A DNA stretch of 64,000 bases from Rhizobium sp. CFBP 8762 (GCF_014841565.1 NZ_JACYUD010000002.1:352628-416627); one strand, 5' to 3'. Counted from the stretch's first letter, positions 24,713 through 35,263 are shown. Numbers and translations are program-made. Notes: generated by a model not told the origin, from the letters alone.

Positions 24713-25594
24713 TTAAAACTCGGCCATTAGAAGTTGGTCATCGGCTTCGTACTGAATGCCTTCAGCGCTCACTGTCATCTTGAACCCCCAGTCATGCAAT
24801 CGCGCCCGGTCGCTGAACACGCCATCAAGCGCCTGTTCGAGCTTTGGATCACGCGCTCCACTACAGGGATAAAATCCGCAGGAGCCCACTGTCGTACAAA
24901 CGAACTCAGTCGCTGAAATTTTTTCAAACAGGCACATGGCACCCCAGCCGTGAGATCCCGTTACAGGCAACAGCATCACGCCGCCCTCTGCCAGTTGGTT
25001 CACCCAGGATTCTGCCGGATGCGTGACACCTGCGAATGCGACAATTACGTCAAACAATCCATCTGTAGGTTTGAGGTCCGTCGCCGCGTTGCCGTTTCTG
25101 AAGCCGAGATTTGGAAAGTATGGTATGGCATCCCTGCCGATCCCTGCAATCTTGTCATTGATTTCGAACCCGAGGACCGCGCCCGATGGCCCAACGATAT
25201 GCGCAAGGATCGCCGAGTAATAACCGGAACCGGCCCCAACCTGAAGGACTCTGCTACCGGAAGGAATATTCAGGCGCGTGAACATTCCGGCCCAAAGGGC
25301 GGGGTCGCCGATATTGATACCGGCTTCCCGATCCAGCGACACCAGAACGCAGTGGTAAAGATGTCTGGCGTGATCATCCGGCGTTTTCTGAAAACCGCCG
25401 AGGTGCAAGGGCGACATGATCGACCACGGCCCAACGCCTGCGAACAATTCCCTTGGAACGGACTGAAATGCTTCGATGACTTTCGCTGCGTCTGCATTAC
25501 CATTCAAACCTGCCAGTGCCCGGACCTGCTCTCCAAAGTAAAGTTTCAAGTCCTGCGGAACGACGTCACGATAAACAGCACTTCCATCGACCAT
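24713..25594 (-). CDS. PCMT-like SAM-dependent methyltransferase
   Basis: Protein of 293 residues related to protein-L-isoaspartate O-methyltransferase. The SAM-binding motif I is VLQVGAGSGYYSAILA (about residues 117-132), followed by the acidic FEINDK and the DVIVAFAGVTHPAE region; an N-terminal PRELFAGVGPWSIMSP resembles the PCMT substrate-side region. The C-terminal part with CGFYPCSGARDPKLEQAL is not typical, so the substrate is open. ATG at 25594 chosen over the upstream TTG because GGAG lies upstream. It sits between glpV and glpK on the same strand; its composition looks more AT-rich than its neighbours by eye, so it may be an insertion into the glycerol locus. Confidence 0.75.
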   Translation of the reverse strand: MVDGSAVYRDVVPQDLKLYFGEQVRALAGLNGNADAAKVIEAFQSVPRELFAGVGPWSIMSPLHLGGFQKTPDDHARHLYHCVLVSLDREAGINIGDPALWAGMFTRLNIPSGSRVLQVGAGSGYYSAILAHIVGPSGAVLGFEINDKIAGIGRDAIPYFPNLGFRNGNAATDLKPTDGLFDVIVAFAGVTHPAESWVNQLAEGGVMLLPVTGSHGWGAMCLFEKISATEFVCTTVGSCGFYPCSGARDPKLEQALDGVFSDRARLHDWGFKMTVSAEGIQYEADDQLLMAEF

Positions 25595-25664
25595 CAACAA
25601 GCTCCGTTAAATTTCAATTTTGAAACCGCCGGGGTGCATGTCTCACCCCGGCAGCGCTTCTATG

Positions 25665-27386
<1,722 letters not shown>

Positions 27387-27424
27387 AATATCCTCCTCCA
27401 GGTTTTGCGATTGCTATCATTTGT

Positions 27425-27477
27425 TTTAAGCATAACCTTATCGAACCTCGTTTCACTCCGGCCGGATTATGCTCTAA
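27425..27477. repeat. Family B interspersed repeat, copy 2 (inverted)
   Basis: On the minus strand this reads TTTAGAGCATAATCC, then CCGGAGTGAAACGAGG and TTATGCTT; the same order and sequence as 19128-19183. Its end supplies the TAG stop of glpU (27474-27476). Lies inside the glp operon between glpU and glpV. Confidence 0.75.
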
Positions 27478-27755
27478 ACGAACTTGAATACCCCGATGGC
27501 GTAGACCAGCGAGAGTGCTGTTGCCCACCACACATTGGGGCCGATAAGGCCCAGCCATGCGAGATGGATAAATGCGGAGCCGAGCAGGGAGACAAACAAC
27601 CGGTCTCCCCGTGTCGTTTCAAACCGCAGGATGCCAATGCGCGGATTGCCGCCGGGGCTTACATATTCCCACACGCCCATGCCAACCAGCAGCAGCAAAA
27701 TTGCCAGAAAGAACAGTGCTGTCGGCAGTGTCCAAGCCATCCATGAGAAATTCAT
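27474..27755 (-). CDS. glpU: GlpU, small membrane protein of the glycerol importer (DUF2160)
   Basis: Hydrophobic protein of 93 residues from the ATG at 27755, with a GAGGGGGG ribosome-binding site. Three membrane helices are visible: WTLPTALFFLAILLLLVGMGVWEY, a middle LFVSLLGSAFIHLAWLGL and WWATALSLVYAIGVFKFV. It belongs to the DUF2160 family, which occurs only with GlpSTPQV-type importers; its role in transport is not known, perhaps assembly or regulation. It overlaps no neighbour: glpQ ends 10 bp upstream. Its stop codon lies within a palindromic repeat. Confidence 0.88.
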   Translation of the reverse strand: MNFSWMAWTLPTALFFLAILLLLVGMGVWEYVSPGGNPRIGILRFETTRGDRLFVSLLGSAFIHLAWLGLIGPNVWWATALSLVYAIGVFKFV

Positions 27756-27765
27756 GACACCCCCC

Positions 27766-28641
27766 TCACACGCGGCCCAGGGCAAAGCCCTTGGCGATGT
27801 AGTTCCTGACAAAGTAAATGACGATGGCACCGGGAATGATGGTCAGCACACCTGCTGCCGCCAGCACGCCCCAGTCCATGCCGGAGGCGGAAACCGTGCG
27901 CGTCATGATCGCCGCGATGGGCTTGGCCGCCGTTGTGGTCAAGGTGCGGGCAATGAGCAATTCCACCCATGAGAACATGAAGCAGAAGAACGCTGCAACC
28001 CCGATGCCCGACGCAATCAGCGGCACGAAAATCCGCACGAAGAACCGGGGGAACGAGTAGCCGTCAATATAGGCGGTCTCGTCAATTTCCTTCGGCACGC
28101 CGGACATGAACCCTTCCAGAATCCAGACTGCCAGCGGCACGTTGAACAGGCAGTGCGCCAGTGCGACAGCAATATGCGTATCAATCAGCCCGAAGGCCGA
28201 ATAAAGCTGGAAAAACGGCAGCGCAAACACGGCAGGCGGGGCCATCCGGTTGGTCAGCAGCCAGAAAAACAGGTGCTTGTCGCCCAGAAACCGGTAGCGC
28301 GAAAAGGCGTAGGCCGCAGGCAAGGCCGCCAGCACCGAGATGACCGTGTTCATCACCACATAGAGTATGGAGTTGATATAGCCGTTGTACCACGAAGGAT
28401 CGGTGAAGATGACAGCGTAGTTACGAAGCGTTGGTGCGTGCGGGTAAAGTGAAAACGCACCCGTAATTTCGCTGTTTTCCTTGAAGCTCATATTGACGAG
28501 CCAGTAGATCGGCAGCAGCAGGAAGATGATGTAGAGCGTCGGCACCAGCCAGGACCAACTGCGGCCTGACACCTGCGCAGCGTTTGCGACGGCCAGGGGC
28601 TCGGTTCTGGTTTGAATGTCGGAAGCGGTTGTCAGCGTCAT
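27766..28641 (-). CDS. glpQ: Glycerol ABC transporter permease GlpQ
   Basis: Inner-membrane permease of 291 residues (MalG type). Six membrane helices; the first starts SWLVPTLYIIFLLLPIYWLV. The cytoplasmic coupling loop is EIDETAYIDGYSFPRFFVRIFVPL (EAA loop, about residues 187-210). GAGGGAC precedes the ATG. It pairs with GlpP to form the glycerol channel and contacts the GlpS/GlpT ATPases. It follows glpP by 10 bp. Confidence 0.94.
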   Translation of the reverse strand: MTLTTASDIQTRTEPLAVANAAQVSGRSWSWLVPTLYIIFLLLPIYWLVNMSFKENSEITGAFSLYPHAPTLRNYAVIFTDPSWYNGYINSILYVVMNTVISVLAALPAAYAFSRYRFLGDKHLFFWLLTNRMAPPAVFALPFFQLYSAFGLIDTHIAVALAHCLFNVPLAVWILEGFMSGVPKEIDETAYIDGYSFPRFFVRIFVPLIASGIGVAAFFCFMFSWVELLIARTLTTTAAKPIAAIMTRTVSASGMDWGVLAAAGVLTIIPGAIVIYFVRNYIAKGFALGRV

Positions 28642-28651
28642 CTGTCCCTCC

Positions 28652-29524
28652 TCAATTCTGCGCGTCGCTGGTCGTCATTACGGTGTAGAAAATCCATGAC
28701 AGCAACAGGATGATGAGGAAGTAGATCAGCGACAGCGCCGCCGCCGGCCCGAGGTCGAACTGGCCGATCGCTGTTTTGACGAGATCGATGGATAGGAACG
28801 TCGTGGAGTTACCCGGACCGCCGCCAGTAATGACGAAAGGCTCGGTGTAGATCATGAAACTGTCCATGAACCGCAGCAAAAAGGCAATCAGCAGCACCCG
28901 CTTCATTTTCGGCAGTTGAATGTAGCGGAACACGGCCCAGCGCGAGGCCCCATCGATTTTCGCCGCCTGATAGTAGGCATCGGGTATGGAGACCAGACCG
29001 GCATAGGCCAGCAGCACCACAAGGCTTGTCCAGTGCCAGACATCCATGACGATCAGCGTGGCCCATGCGTCAAAGACGTTGTTGACGTAGTTATACTGAA
29101 TGCCGAGCCCCGCCAGCACATAGCCCAATAGCCCGATATCCACACGACCGAACACCTGCCAGATCGTACCCACCACATTCCACGGGATCAGCAGCGGTAG
29201 CGACATCAGCACAAGGCAGACCGGCACGCCCAGCCCCTTTTTGGGCATGTTGAGCGCGATGAGAACGCCAAGCGGAATTTCGATGGTGAGAATAATGGCA
29301 GAGAAAATAAGATTGCGGGTCAGCGCATCCCAGAACCGGTCGGAGCGCAGCACCTGAACGAACCAATCGGTGCCCGCCCAGAAAAAGGCATTGTTGCCGA
29401 ACGTATCCTGCACCGAGTAGTTCACCACCGTCATCAGCGGAATAACGGCGGAAAAGGCAACCAGCACCAGCACCGGCAGCACCATGAACCACGCTTTGTT
29501 GTTGAGTGTTTTTTCCATCGTCAT
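28652..29524 (-). CDS. glpP: Glycerol ABC transporter permease GlpP
   Basis: Inner-membrane permease of 290 residues (MalF type) with six helices (WFMVLPVLVLVAFSAVIPL first). The EAA-type coupling loop is DAYYQAAKIDGASRWAVFRYI (about residues 188-208). The start ATG at 29524 overlaps the glpT stop as ATGA; a second ATG six bases on has better spacing from GGAGGAG, so the N-terminus is uncertain by two residues. It forms the heterodimeric channel with GlpQ. Confidence 0.94.
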   Translation of the reverse strand: MTMEKTLNNKAWFMVLPVLVLVAFSAVIPLMTVVNYSVQDTFGNNAFFWAGTDWFVQVLRSDRFWDALTRNLIFSAIILTIEIPLGVLIALNMPKKGLGVPVCLVLMSLPLLIPWNVVGTIWQVFGRVDIGLLGYVLAGLGIQYNYVNNVFDAWATLIVMDVWHWTSLVVLLAYAGLVSIPDAYYQAAKIDGASRWAVFRYIQLPKMKRVLLIAFLLRFMDSFMIYTEPFVITGGGPGNSTTFLSIDLVKTAIGQFDLGPAAALSLIYFLIILLLSWIFYTVMTTSDAQN

Positions 29525-30591
29525 GCTCCTCCGCCGATGCGCCAGGAATCCCGGTAGATGTTGATGGCCGAGGGCTGGAATGTTGCGCGCGGTTCGGCGG
29601 GAATGTCGCCATCCTCCGGCACCACAATCGAAATCGGTTGCCCCGCAAGGTCGGCGCGCACAATGCGGTGCCGCCCGATGTCTTCCACCTTGGAAATAGA
29701 CACCGGCATGCCCTCGCGCCCAAGCTTCACAAATTCCGGACGAATGCCAAGTTCAATGTGCTCCCCACCGGCAACCTGCGGCGCAAAACCGAGCGGCACC
29801 GTTTGCCCGCCAATATTGGCGGTCGTGCCGGAGATTTTTGCGGGCAGCACATTCATGCCCGGTGAGCCGATGAAGTAGCCGACAAAGGTGTGTTTGGGCG
29901 TCTCAAACAGTTCGGCGGGTGTGCCAACCTGCACCACTTCGCCCTCATACATCACCACGACTTTTTCGGCAAAGGTCAGCGCCTCCGTTTGGTCATGGGT
30001 GACATAGACCATGGTGAAGCCGAACTGCTTTTGCAGTTGCTTCAACTGCGAGCGCAGCACCCATTTCATATGCGGATCGATCACCGTCAGCGGCTCATCG
30101 AACAGGATGGCGCTGACGTCGGATCGCACAAGGCCACGTCCCAGCGAAATTTTCTGTTTCTGGTCTGCCGTCAGCCCCCGCGCACGGCGCTTGGCGCGGT
30201 CGGACAGGCCGATCATATCCAGAATTTCGCGCACACGGCGGTCCACATCGGCCTCCGCCACACCGCGATTGCGCAGCGGAAACGCCAGATTGTCATAGAC
30301 CGTCATCGTGTCGTAGATAACGGGAAACTGAAACACCTGTGCAATGTTGCGGGCCTGCGTGGACAAATTGGTCACGTCCTTGCCATCAAACAACAAACGC
30401 CCTTCGGACGGAGCCAGCAGGCCGGAAATGATATTGAGCAGCGTGGTCTTGCCACAGCCGGATGGCCCGAGCAGCGCATAGGCGCTGCCATCCGCCCAGT
30501 CCTGATCCACCTCTTTCAGCGAATAATCAGCGGCGGTTTTCGGGTTGGGGCCGTAGGCGTGGCGGATATGATCGAGCGTAATGCGTGCCAT
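29521..30591 (-). CDS. glpT: Glycerol ABC transporter ATPase GlpT, degenerate signature motif
   Basis: Cytoplasmic ATPase of 356 residues. Walker A GPSGCGKTT (42-50), Q-loop FQFP, Walker B AILFDEP with catalytic Glu166, and switch His199 in YVTHDQTEAL are normal. The signature, usually LSGGQ, reads LTADQ (140-144), and the D-loop reads LTVIDPH. The C-terminal about 120 residues form an OB-type regulatory domain (IELGIRPEFVKLG). The partner GlpS has the complementary defects, so the pair should form one good and one poor ATP site. ATG at 30591 chosen, with GAGGGAG upstream. Confidence 0.94.
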   Translation of the reverse strand: MARITLDHIRHAYGPNPKTAADYSLKEVDQDWADGSAYALLGPSGCGKTTLLNIISGLLAPSEGRLLFDGKDVTNLSTQARNIAQVFQFPVIYDTMTVYDNLAFPLRNRGVAEADVDRRVREILDMIGLSDRAKRRARGLTADQKQKISLGRGLVRSDVSAILFDEPLTVIDPHMKWVLRSQLKQLQKQFGFTMVYVTHDQTEALTFAEKVVVMYEGEVVQVGTPAELFETPKHTFVGYFIGSPGMNVLPAKISGTTANIGGQTVPLGFAPQVAGGEHIELGIRPEFVKLGREGMPVSISKVEDIGRHRIVRADLAGQPISIVVPEDGDIPAEPRATFQPSAINIYRDSWRIGGGA

Positions 30592-30602
30592 GGTCGTCTC
30601 CC

Positions 30603-31685
30603 TCACGCCGCCAAGGCGGCAACGCCGCCGAGCGACCGGCCATCGGCGCCAAAGGCCATCAGGTGCCGCGTGTCGATAAACACATCCACCGATTGCCCCG
30701 GCTCCATATCGTGAATGCCGTGCTCCAGCATGACCCAGCGCGTACCCGCCGCCTCGACATGGATAAAGCTTTCCGACCCGGCAATTTCCGAGATAATCAC
30801 CCGTGCCTTTAGAGGCGCCAAGCCCGTACCACGCGACGCCAGCGAGAGATGATGCGGCTGAAATGCAATCGTCACCGGCCCATCGGCGATATCAGCCAGA
30901 TGCGGAGGCACAACCATCAAGCGCGCGCCATCCTTTTCAAAACTGCCATTGGCTTTAACCACCATCAGCGTGTTCAGCGGCGGATCGGCAAAGGTGCGGG
31001 CGGAGACCAGATCGGCAGGCTTGCGGTAAACATCGATGGTCGGGCCGAATTGGGTGATGCGCCCCTCGCTCATGGTGGCCGTATTGCCGCCCAGCATCAG
31101 TGCCTCGGCAGGCTCCGTGGTGGCGTAAACGAAGATGGAGCCGCTTTTGACAAACAGTTTCGGCAGTTCTTCGCGCAGTTCCTCGCGCAATTTATAATCG
31201 AGGTTGGCGAGCGGTTCATCGAGCAAGATCAAGCTTGCATTCTTGACGATGGCGCGCGCCAGTGCGGTGCGCTGCTGCTGCCCACCGGAAAGATTGAGCG
31301 GGGTACGATCCAAATAAGGCGTGAGCCGCATGAGTTCGGCGGCCTTTTTCACCTCGCGGTCAATCGTCTGCGCATCTTTCCCCGCAATACGCATAGGCGA
31401 GGCGATATTTTCATACACCGTCATGGCGGGATAGTTGATGAACTGCTGGTAGACCATTGCCACGCTGCGGTCCTGCACGCGCACGCCGGTTACGTCTTTT
31501 CCATCGAAATGCAGGGAGCCGGTGGTTGGCTTGTCCAGCCCGGCCATCAGGCGCATCAGCGATGTTTTGCCCGACAATGTCGGCCCCAGCAGCACATTCA
31601 ATGTGCCCCGCTGGAGCACCAGGTTGGTGGCATGGATATGCGTATCCGCGCCCACCATCTTGGTTATGTTTTTCAATTCCAGCAC
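30603..31685 (-). CDS. glpS: Glycerol ABC transporter ATPase GlpS, degenerate switch histidine
   Basis: Cytoplasmic ATPase of 360 residues. Walker A is GPTLSGKTS (34-42), Q-loop YQQFINYP, signature LSGGQQQR intact (132-139), Walker B LILLDEP with Glu157 intact. The switch region, normally THD, reads VYATTEPAEA: His is replaced by Thr190 and Asp by Glu. The C-terminal regulatory domain has IAFQPHHLSLA. It pairs with GlpT to drive GlpP/GlpQ. First ABC gene after glpD, 43 bp downstream of it. Confidence 0.94.
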   Translation of the reverse strand: MLELKNITKMVGADTHIHATNLVLQRGTLNVLLGPTLSGKTSLMRLMAGLDKPTTGSLHFDGKDVTGVRVQDRSVAMVYQQFINYPAMTVYENIASPMRIAGKDAQTIDREVKKAAELMRLTPYLDRTPLNLSGGQQQRTALARAIVKNASLILLDEPLANLDYKLREELREELPKLFVKSGSIFVYATTEPAEALMLGGNTATMSEGRITQFGPTIDVYRKPADLVSARTFADPPLNTLMVVKANGSFEKDGARLMVVPPHLADIADGPVTIAFQPHHLSLASRGTGLAPLKARVIISEIAGSESFIHVEAAGTRWVMLEHGIHDMEPGQSVDVFIDTRHLMAFGADGRSLGGVAALAA

Positions 31686-31728
31686 GCGGTCTCCTCCCAG
31701 AGCCTTTGCTATTCTTCCCGTTGCCTCC

Positions 31729-33246
31729 TCAAGCGGCGTGCAACAGGGCCTCCCGCATGTAATGTTCCAGATCAGCGGCCTCCTCAGCCGATAATCGCAA
31801 TCCCAGTTTGGTGCGCCGCCACAGCACGTCCTCAGCCGTGGCTGCCCATTCGGTCTCCATCAAAAACCGGACTTCGGCCTCATATAAGTCCCAGCCAAAA
31901 TGCCGCCCGAGACCCTCAAGCGATGTCGCCTGCCCCAGCATATCCTGCGCCCGCGTGCCATATGATCGCACGAGTCGCCGCGCATGGCGATCCGTCACAA
32001 AGGGGTATTGCACCCGCAACCTCTTGGCCTCGTCCGCCTGCCCCGTCATGGCAAAATTGCCACCCGGCAGCGAACTCGTCGCCGTCCATGGCGCACCCTT
32101 GACGCCGATGGCCTCGCCGATCTTTTCCAGCGCATGTTCGCCAAGGCGGCGATAGGTGGTCAGTTTGCCGCCAAACACGTTCAACAGTGGCGTTTTGCCC
32201 TCAACGTCTTCCAGCTTCAGCACGTAATCGCGCGTGGCCTCCTGCGCCTTCGTCGCGCCATCGTCAAACAAGGGACGCACGCCGGAATAGGTCCAGACAA
32301 TATCTTCAGGGCGCACAGGCTCGGCAAAATATTCGCTGGCGGCATTGCAGAGATACTCGGTCTCCTCAGCCGTGATGCCGATGGTGCGCGGATCTCCGTT
32401 ATAGTCGCGGTCGGTCGTGCCGATCAGCGTAAAATCATCTTCGTAGGGAATGGCGAAGATGATGCGGCCATCCGGGTTCTGGAAGAAGTAAGCCCGCGGA
32501 TCATCAAATTTGCGCCGCACGACGATATGGCTGCCCTGCACCAGCCGCACATTGTGCACCTGATTGCGCCCGAAGGTGTTGGACAGCACCTGATCCACCC
32601 ATGGCCCTGCGGCATTCACCAGCATCCGCGCCTTGTAGGTGCGGACGGGTCCGCCTGCCATGTCCTGCACATCGACAGACCACAGCCCGTCTTCGCGCCG
32701 CGCAGAGGCCACGCGGCTGCGATTGCGAATGAGCGCACCCCGGTCAGCCGCGTCACGGGCGTTCAGCACCACCATGCGGGCGTCATCCACCCAGCCATCG
32801 GAATATTCAAAGGCTTTGTCGAACATGGGTTTCAGCGGCTTGCCTGCCGGGTCACGCCGCAAATCCAGCGTGCGTGTGGCAGGCAGGCGCTTGCGCCCGC
32901 CAATATGATCATACAGAAACAGGCCAAGGCGAATGAGCCATGCCGGACGCACACCACCCTTCTGGTACGGCAGCACAAACCGCATGGGCCAGATGATGTG
33001 CGGGGCCATAGCCCACAGCACCTCGCGCTCCATCAACGATTCCCGTACCAGCCGAAATTCGTGATGCTCAAGGTAACGAAGCCCGCCGTGAATGAGTTTG
33101 GTCGCGGCCGACGATGTCCCGGACGCAAAATCCTTCATCTCCGCCAGCGCGACGGAGTAGCCGCGACCGACAGCATCCCGTGCGATACCGCAGCCGTTGA
33201 TACCGCCGCCGATCACAAACACGTCGAACACGCTTTCACCCGACAC
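31729..33246 (-). CDS. glpD: Aerobic glycerol-3-phosphate dehydrogenase
   Basis: FAD enzyme of 505 residues oxidising glycerol 3-phosphate to dihydroxyacetone phosphate and feeding electrons to quinone at the inner membrane. N-terminal dinucleotide fold VFVIGGGINGCGIARDA (about 8-24), then SSAATKLIHGGLRYLE, VNAAGPWVDQVL, IFAIPYEDDFTLIGTTD and the C-terminal region GGKLTTYRRLGEHALE. Start: the GTG at 33246 follows GAGGG at good spacing and gives a typical N-terminus; a GTG at 33258 would add four residues. First gene of the glp operon, just downstream of three phased AACGAA repeats that are likely GlpR sites. Confidence 0.95.
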   Translation of the reverse strand: MSGESVFDVFVIGGGINGCGIARDAVGRGYSVALAEMKDFASGTSSAATKLIHGGLRYLEHHEFRLVRESLMEREVLWAMAPHIIWPMRFVLPYQKGGVRPAWLIRLGLFLYDHIGGRKRLPATRTLDLRRDPAGKPLKPMFDKAFEYSDGWVDDARMVVLNARDAADRGALIRNRSRVASARREDGLWSVDVQDMAGGPVRTYKARMLVNAAGPWVDQVLSNTFGRNQVHNVRLVQGSHIVVRRKFDDPRAYFFQNPDGRIIFAIPYEDDFTLIGTTDRDYNGDPRTIGITAEETEYLCNAASEYFAEPVRPEDIVWTYSGVRPLFDDGATKAQEATRDYVLKLEDVEGKTPLLNVFGGKLTTYRRLGEHALEKIGEAIGVKGAPWTATSSLPGGNFAMTGQADEAKRLRVQYPFVTDRHARRLVRSYGTRAQDMLGQATSLEGLGRHFGWDLYEAEVRFLMETEWAATAEDVLWRRTKLGLRLSAEEAADLEHYMREALLHAA

Positions 33247-33284
33247 TGCCGCCCTCACCTTCGTATCGCTCTACCGTCGCATGT

Positions 33285-33316
33285 GAAACGAAATCAAAAC
33301 GAATGTCAAACGAAAG
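33285..33316. promoter_or_regulatory. Three AACGAA repeats at 11-bp spacing upstream of glpD
   Basis: AACGAA at 33287, 33298 and 33309, exactly 11 bp apart and therefore on the same DNA face. Similar AACGAA words lie in front of glpR (34144-34149, inverted 34118-34123) and of the epimerase gene (34260-34265). Likely binding sites of the DeoR-family GlpR. Confidence 0.55.
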
Positions 33317-33327
33317 TTTGATGATGT

Positions 33328-34104
33328 CTATTCGGGCGTTGAGCGACCGGTCTCGATCAACTCCACCGCTTGCTCCGTACAGATTGACCGGACCTTAGCC
33401 GACGGACATGTATCGGTGATGAAGGTATCGACCTGCGAGATGTGGCCGATGCGCACCGGCGCTGCGCGGTCAAACTTGGATGAGTCCGAAACCAGAATGA
33501 CGTGCCGCGCATTGGCGATAATGGCCTGCGCGACCTTCACCTCGCGAAAATCATAGTCAAGCAACGCGCCATCCTCATCAATGGCAGAGACGCCAATGAT
33601 GGCAAAATCAACCTTGAACTGCCGAATGAAATCGACCGCCGCCTCACCCACGATTCCCCCGTCCGAACCGCGAACGACACCCCCAGCAATCACCACCTCA
33701 ATCGTCGGGTAGACCCGCAAGCGATTGGCAACGTTGATATTGTTTGTGATAACCATCAACGTCTTGTGGTCCACCAGAGCGTCCCCCACCGCTTCCGTTG
33801 TAGTGCCGATATTGATGAAGAGTGACACATTGTTGGGGATCAACCCGGCGGCAGCCCGCCCGATGGCCTGCTTTTCAGCGGCCGCAATCAATCGCCGCGC
33901 GTCATACTGAACATTCTCGTTGCTGCTGGGAAAGACGGCCCCGCCGTGGATGCGATTGAGCGTATGGGCATCGCAGAGATCGTTAAGGTCTTTGCGAATG
34001 GTCTGCGGCGAGACCGAAAAACGCGCCGCCAGATCATCCACCAGTACGCGGCCCTGCTGGCGGGCGAGGTCCACAATTTCCGTTTGGCGAGATGAAAGAA
34101 GCAC
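33328..34104 (-). CDS. glpR: DeoR-family transcriptional regulator GlpR
   Basis: Repressor of 258 residues. N-terminal helix-turn-helix SSRQTEIVDLARQQGRVLVD...FSVSPQTIRKDLNDLC with the DeoR signature, then RIHGGAVFP; C-terminal sugar-phosphate sensor domain with INIGTTTEAVGDAL, VVIAGGVVRGSDGGIVG, DFAIIGVSAIDEDGALLDYDFREV and VSDSSKF. It would sense glycerol 3-phosphate. The GTG at 34104 is chosen: GGAGGG lies upstream and the length fits; a TTG at 34143 would add 13 residues. It is upstream of and on the same strand as glpD, so it probably autoregulates and controls the whole locus. Confidence 0.88.
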   Translation of the reverse strand: MLLSSRQTEIVDLARQQGRVLVDDLAARFSVSPQTIRKDLNDLCDAHTLNRIHGGAVFPSSNENVQYDARRLIAAAEKQAIGRAAAGLIPNNVSLFINIGTTTEAVGDALVDHKTLMVITNNINVANRLRVYPTIEVVIAGGVVRGSDGGIVGEAAVDFIRQFKVDFAIIGVSAIDEDGALLDYDFREVKVAQAIIANARHVILVSDSSKFDRAAPVRIGHISQVDTFITDTCPSAKVRSICTEQAVELIETGRSTPE

Positions 34105-34279
34105 AGTGCCCTCCGCTTTCGTTTCCACGATATCTACGGCCAAAACGAAAGCTTTGCAAACCCGTCGTCTCCGCCTGAGGCGTCTAGAAATTGTTCACAG
34201 GGCACACAAAACAGGCACTTTACAAAATAAATAAGTTGTGTGAAGTTATGAACAAGACAAACGAAGTGAGCGTAGTTCC

Positions 34280-35263
34280 GTGACCAATTTAAAATTCGCC
34301 ACCCGCCTCAACTCTTTCGCGTCCCGGCCACAGGCCGAGTGGCCAGACCTGTCTGGCAAGCCCAGCGTGGCGCAGATGGTGGCGCGTGCCGCCAAGGTTG
34401 AGGGCCTCACGGATCTGGACCTCAACTATCCCGACCATGTATCGGAAGACCCACGGGAACTGGCGCGCAAAATCGGTGACCTGGGGCTGGCAATCAACGG
34501 CTTTGCCATGCGCTACTACACAAATCCGGCCTTCAAGATCGGCGCATTCACCAACCCCGATCCGGCGGTCCGTCGCGAAGCGATTGACCTGACGAAAAAA
34601 GGCATTGATGCCGCGCGTGCAGCCGGCAGCAATCTTATGACCATCTGGCTTGGGCAGGACGGTTTCGATTACGCCTTTCAGGCCGACTATGCCACGCTGT
34701 GGCAACACGAAATTGACGGAATTCGTGAAGTTTGCGAACACGATGCCGATTGCCTGATCAGCATTGAATACAAGCCGAACGAGCCCCGCTCCTACAGCCT
34801 GATGCCCGATTGCGCGACAACGCTTCTGGCGATCAAGGATGTCAATATGCCGAACCTCGGCGTAACACTTGATTTTGCCCATGTTCTCTATGCCGATGAA
34901 CAGCCTGCATTCGCCGCAGCCCTGATCGCCCGCTACAGCCGCGTACTGGGCGTGCACCTCAACGATGGCTACGCCAAGCGCGATGATGGCCTGATGGTGG
35001 GTGCAGTGCACACACAGCAGACGATTGAGTTGCTACGTCAGATCCGCAAGGACGGCTACGACGGGGCCATCTATTTCGACACATTCCCCGACATGACGGG
35101 TCTTGATCCGGTTCATGAATGTGAAGTCAACATCCAGACCGTAAAGCGGATGCTGAACGTTGTGGACCGCATCGAGAAAGACAATCGCCTGTCCGGTGCG
35201 ATTGATCGTCAGGACGCCGTTTCCGCACAGGCGGTTATTCAGGAACTGATGCTGGGCGCGTGA
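34280..35263 (+). CDS. Sugar phosphate isomerase/epimerase (xylose isomerase-like TIM barrel)
   Basis: Enzyme of 327 residues from a GTG start. A TIM barrel of the AP endonuclease 2/xylose isomerase-like superfamily; metal-ligand candidates are Glu in LISIEYKPNEPR (about 172), Asp and His in GVTLDFAHVLYA (about 203-206), and the segment GVHLNDGYAKRDDG. It probably epimerises or isomerises a ketose or its phosphate, but the sugar is unknown. First gene of a six-gene operon including a ribose-type ABC importer, an RpiR regulator and a PfkB kinase; the whole unit looks like uptake and early metabolism of one sugar or polyol. It is divergent from glpR. Confidence 0.8.
   Translation: MTNLKFATRLNSFASRPQAEWPDLSGKPSVAQMVARAAKVEGLTDLDLNYPDHVSEDPRELARKIGDLGLAINGFAMRYYTNPAFKIGAFTNPDPAVRREAIDLTKKGIDAARAAGSNLMTIWLGQDGFDYAFQADYATLWQHEIDGIREVCEHDADCLISIEYKPNEPRSYSLMPDCATTLLAIKDVNMPNLGVTLDFAHVLYADEQPAFAAALIARYSRVLGVHLNDGYAKRDDGLMVGAVHTQQTIELLRQIRKDGYDGAIYFDTFPDMTGLDPVHECEVNIQTVKRMLNVVDRIEKDNRLSGAIDRQDAVSAQAVIQELMLGA

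Noticed and set aside
30849-33321. Long plus-strand frames opposite glpS and glpD
   Set aside because: They mirror conserved ABC and FAD-dehydrogenase genes and lack start signals.
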